Positions 14,595-15,213 of a stretch of 15,213 bases of DNA are shown here, one piece after another; the stretch's first letter is position 1, and the number at the start of each line of letters is the position of its first letter. Position numbers and translations under genes: made by a program. This DNA is from Candidatus Solincola tengchongensis (GTDB taxonomy: Bacteria > Actinomycetota > Geothermincolia > Geothermincolales > RBG-13-55-18): contig JACVJH010000365.1 in the NCBI GenBank assembly GCA_015711895.1, forward strand, positions 1 through 15,213. The letters run 5' to 3'. The notes under the pieces are model-generated. The model searched no databases, was not told the origin of the DNA, and saw only the letters and a list, made by a program, of their open reading frames with translations.

Positions 14595-15213
14595 ATGCCG
14601 GTGTTGTTTCGCGACCGGGAGGACGCCGGCCGGAAGTTGGCGGAGTCCTACCGGGGTCCGGTCGACGATCTTGTGGTGCTGGGGATTCCCCGCGGGGGCA
14701 TCCCGGTCGGGTTCTGCCTCGCGAGGGAACTCGGCGGGGACTTCGACGTCCTGGTGGCCCGCAAGCTCCCCGTCCCCCACAATCCCGAGGCGGGGTTCGG
14801 TGCCGTTGCCCCGGACGGGTCCCTCTACCTCAACGAGGAGATGCTTCAGCACCTGCACCTCACGCAGGATCAGATAAGGACCATCGCCTCGCGCGTGCTG
14901 GTGGAGGTCCGCCGCCGCCTGAGGGTCTACAGGGGTGACCGTCCCTTCCCCGAACTCAACGGGAAGAACGTGGTGCTCACCGACGACGGGCTGGCCACCG
15001 GATACACCATGATCGCCGCCGTGGAGATGGTGCGCAAGATGGAACCGGAATCGGTGAACGTGGCCGTGCCGGTGAGTCCGGAGAACACCGCCCGCCGGGT
15101 ACGCCCCCTGGTGGACCATTTCCACTGCCTGCACGTCTCCGACCGCTATCCCTTCGCCGTGGCCGACTTCTACCTCGACTTCCACGACCTCAGCGACGAA
15201 GAGGTCCTCGCCT
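14595..15213 (+). CDS. Phosphoribosyltransferase (C-terminus beyond window)
   Basis: The frame is open from ATG 14595 to the window end (206 residues seen) and so is partial. It belongs to the PRTase fold. VVLTDDGLATGYTM (126-139) contains the PRPP-binding loop DDGLATG, the form found in stand-alone predicted phosphoribosyltransferases rather than in a known purine or pyrimidine enzyme. GIPRGGIPVG (30-39) is the conserved N-terminal loop. Family members are usually about 210-230 residues, so only a short tail is missing. Upstream is only a weak AAGGGT ribosome site. The substrate is not predictable; such proteins are sometimes encoded with dienelactone-hydrolase or erythromycin-esterase domains, which are not seen here. 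Confidence 0.88.
   Translation, partial: MPVLFRDREDAGRKLAESYRGPVDDLVVLGIPRGGIPVGFCLARELGGDFDVLVARKLPVPHNPEAGFGAVAPDGSLYLNEEMLQHLHLTQDQIRTIASRVLVEVRRRLRVYRGDRPFPELNGKNVVLTDDGLATGYTMIAAVEMVRKMEPESVNVAVPVSPENTARRVRPLVDHFHCLHVSDRYPFAVADFYLDFHDLSDEEVLA

Noticed and set aside
14475..15185. 236-codon minus-strand frame.
   Set aside because: It is antisense to the phosphoribosyltransferase, which has an unmistakable PRPP loop.

Overview
The window reads as chromosomal DNA from a GC-rich bacterium. Codons favour G/C at the third position, genes are preceded by strong AGGAGG-type ribosome sites, and the best promoters have the form TTGACC-N17-TATAAG/TAAAAT. The TetR/desaturase operon, a DUF5667-like secreted protein and tandem AEGSTDGG...ETWVLVQNP domains suggest an uncultured actinobacterial lineage, perhaps Geothermincolia-like. 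That placement rests on recognised family flavour, not on a marker gene. I see no rRNA, tRNA, transposase or CRISPR array.

Layout: (1) 172-3480, minus strand, is a MoxR-type AAA+ ATPase followed by its von Willebrand factor A partner. The ATPase carries a Cys/His-rich insert. (2) 3481-4250 has no convincing gene. (3) 4251-5397 is a divergent pair of small envelope proteins: a secreted DUF5667-like protein (minus) and a two-helix membrane protein (plus). The 390 bp between them hold two inverted repeats. (4) 5887-6634, plus strand, is an overlapping two-gene unit of a 65-residue protein and an AbiEii/DUF6036-like nucleotidyltransferase, resembling a toxin-antitoxin or MNT module. DnaA-box-like sites follow it. 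(5) 6824-7108, minus strand, is a DUF2007 protein, with two diverged ~110 bp direct repeats lying upstream. (6) 7601-8551, minus strand, is an NAD-dependent epimerase/dehydratase. (7) 9137-11363, plus strand, is a TetR regulator and an FAD-dependent phytoene-desaturase-like enzyme with ATGA overlap. They are driven by a near-consensus promoter whose -10 and start are covered by a perfect 11+11 bp operator palindrome. (8) 11344-13719, minus strand, is a large secreted protein: seven RCC1 propeller blades followed by four ~100-residue repeats. It overlaps the end of the desaturase gene by 20 bp. (9) 13720-14594 is intergenic, with a promoter, a REP-like hairpin and a cluster of three inverted repeats. 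(10) 14595 to the window end is a truncated phosphoribosyltransferase.

No single large unknown system stands out. The most distinctive points are the TetR operator architecture, the RCC1 plus four-repeat surface protein, the metal-site-like insert in the MoxR ATPase, the two-gene nucleotidyltransferase module and the structured non-coding elements.
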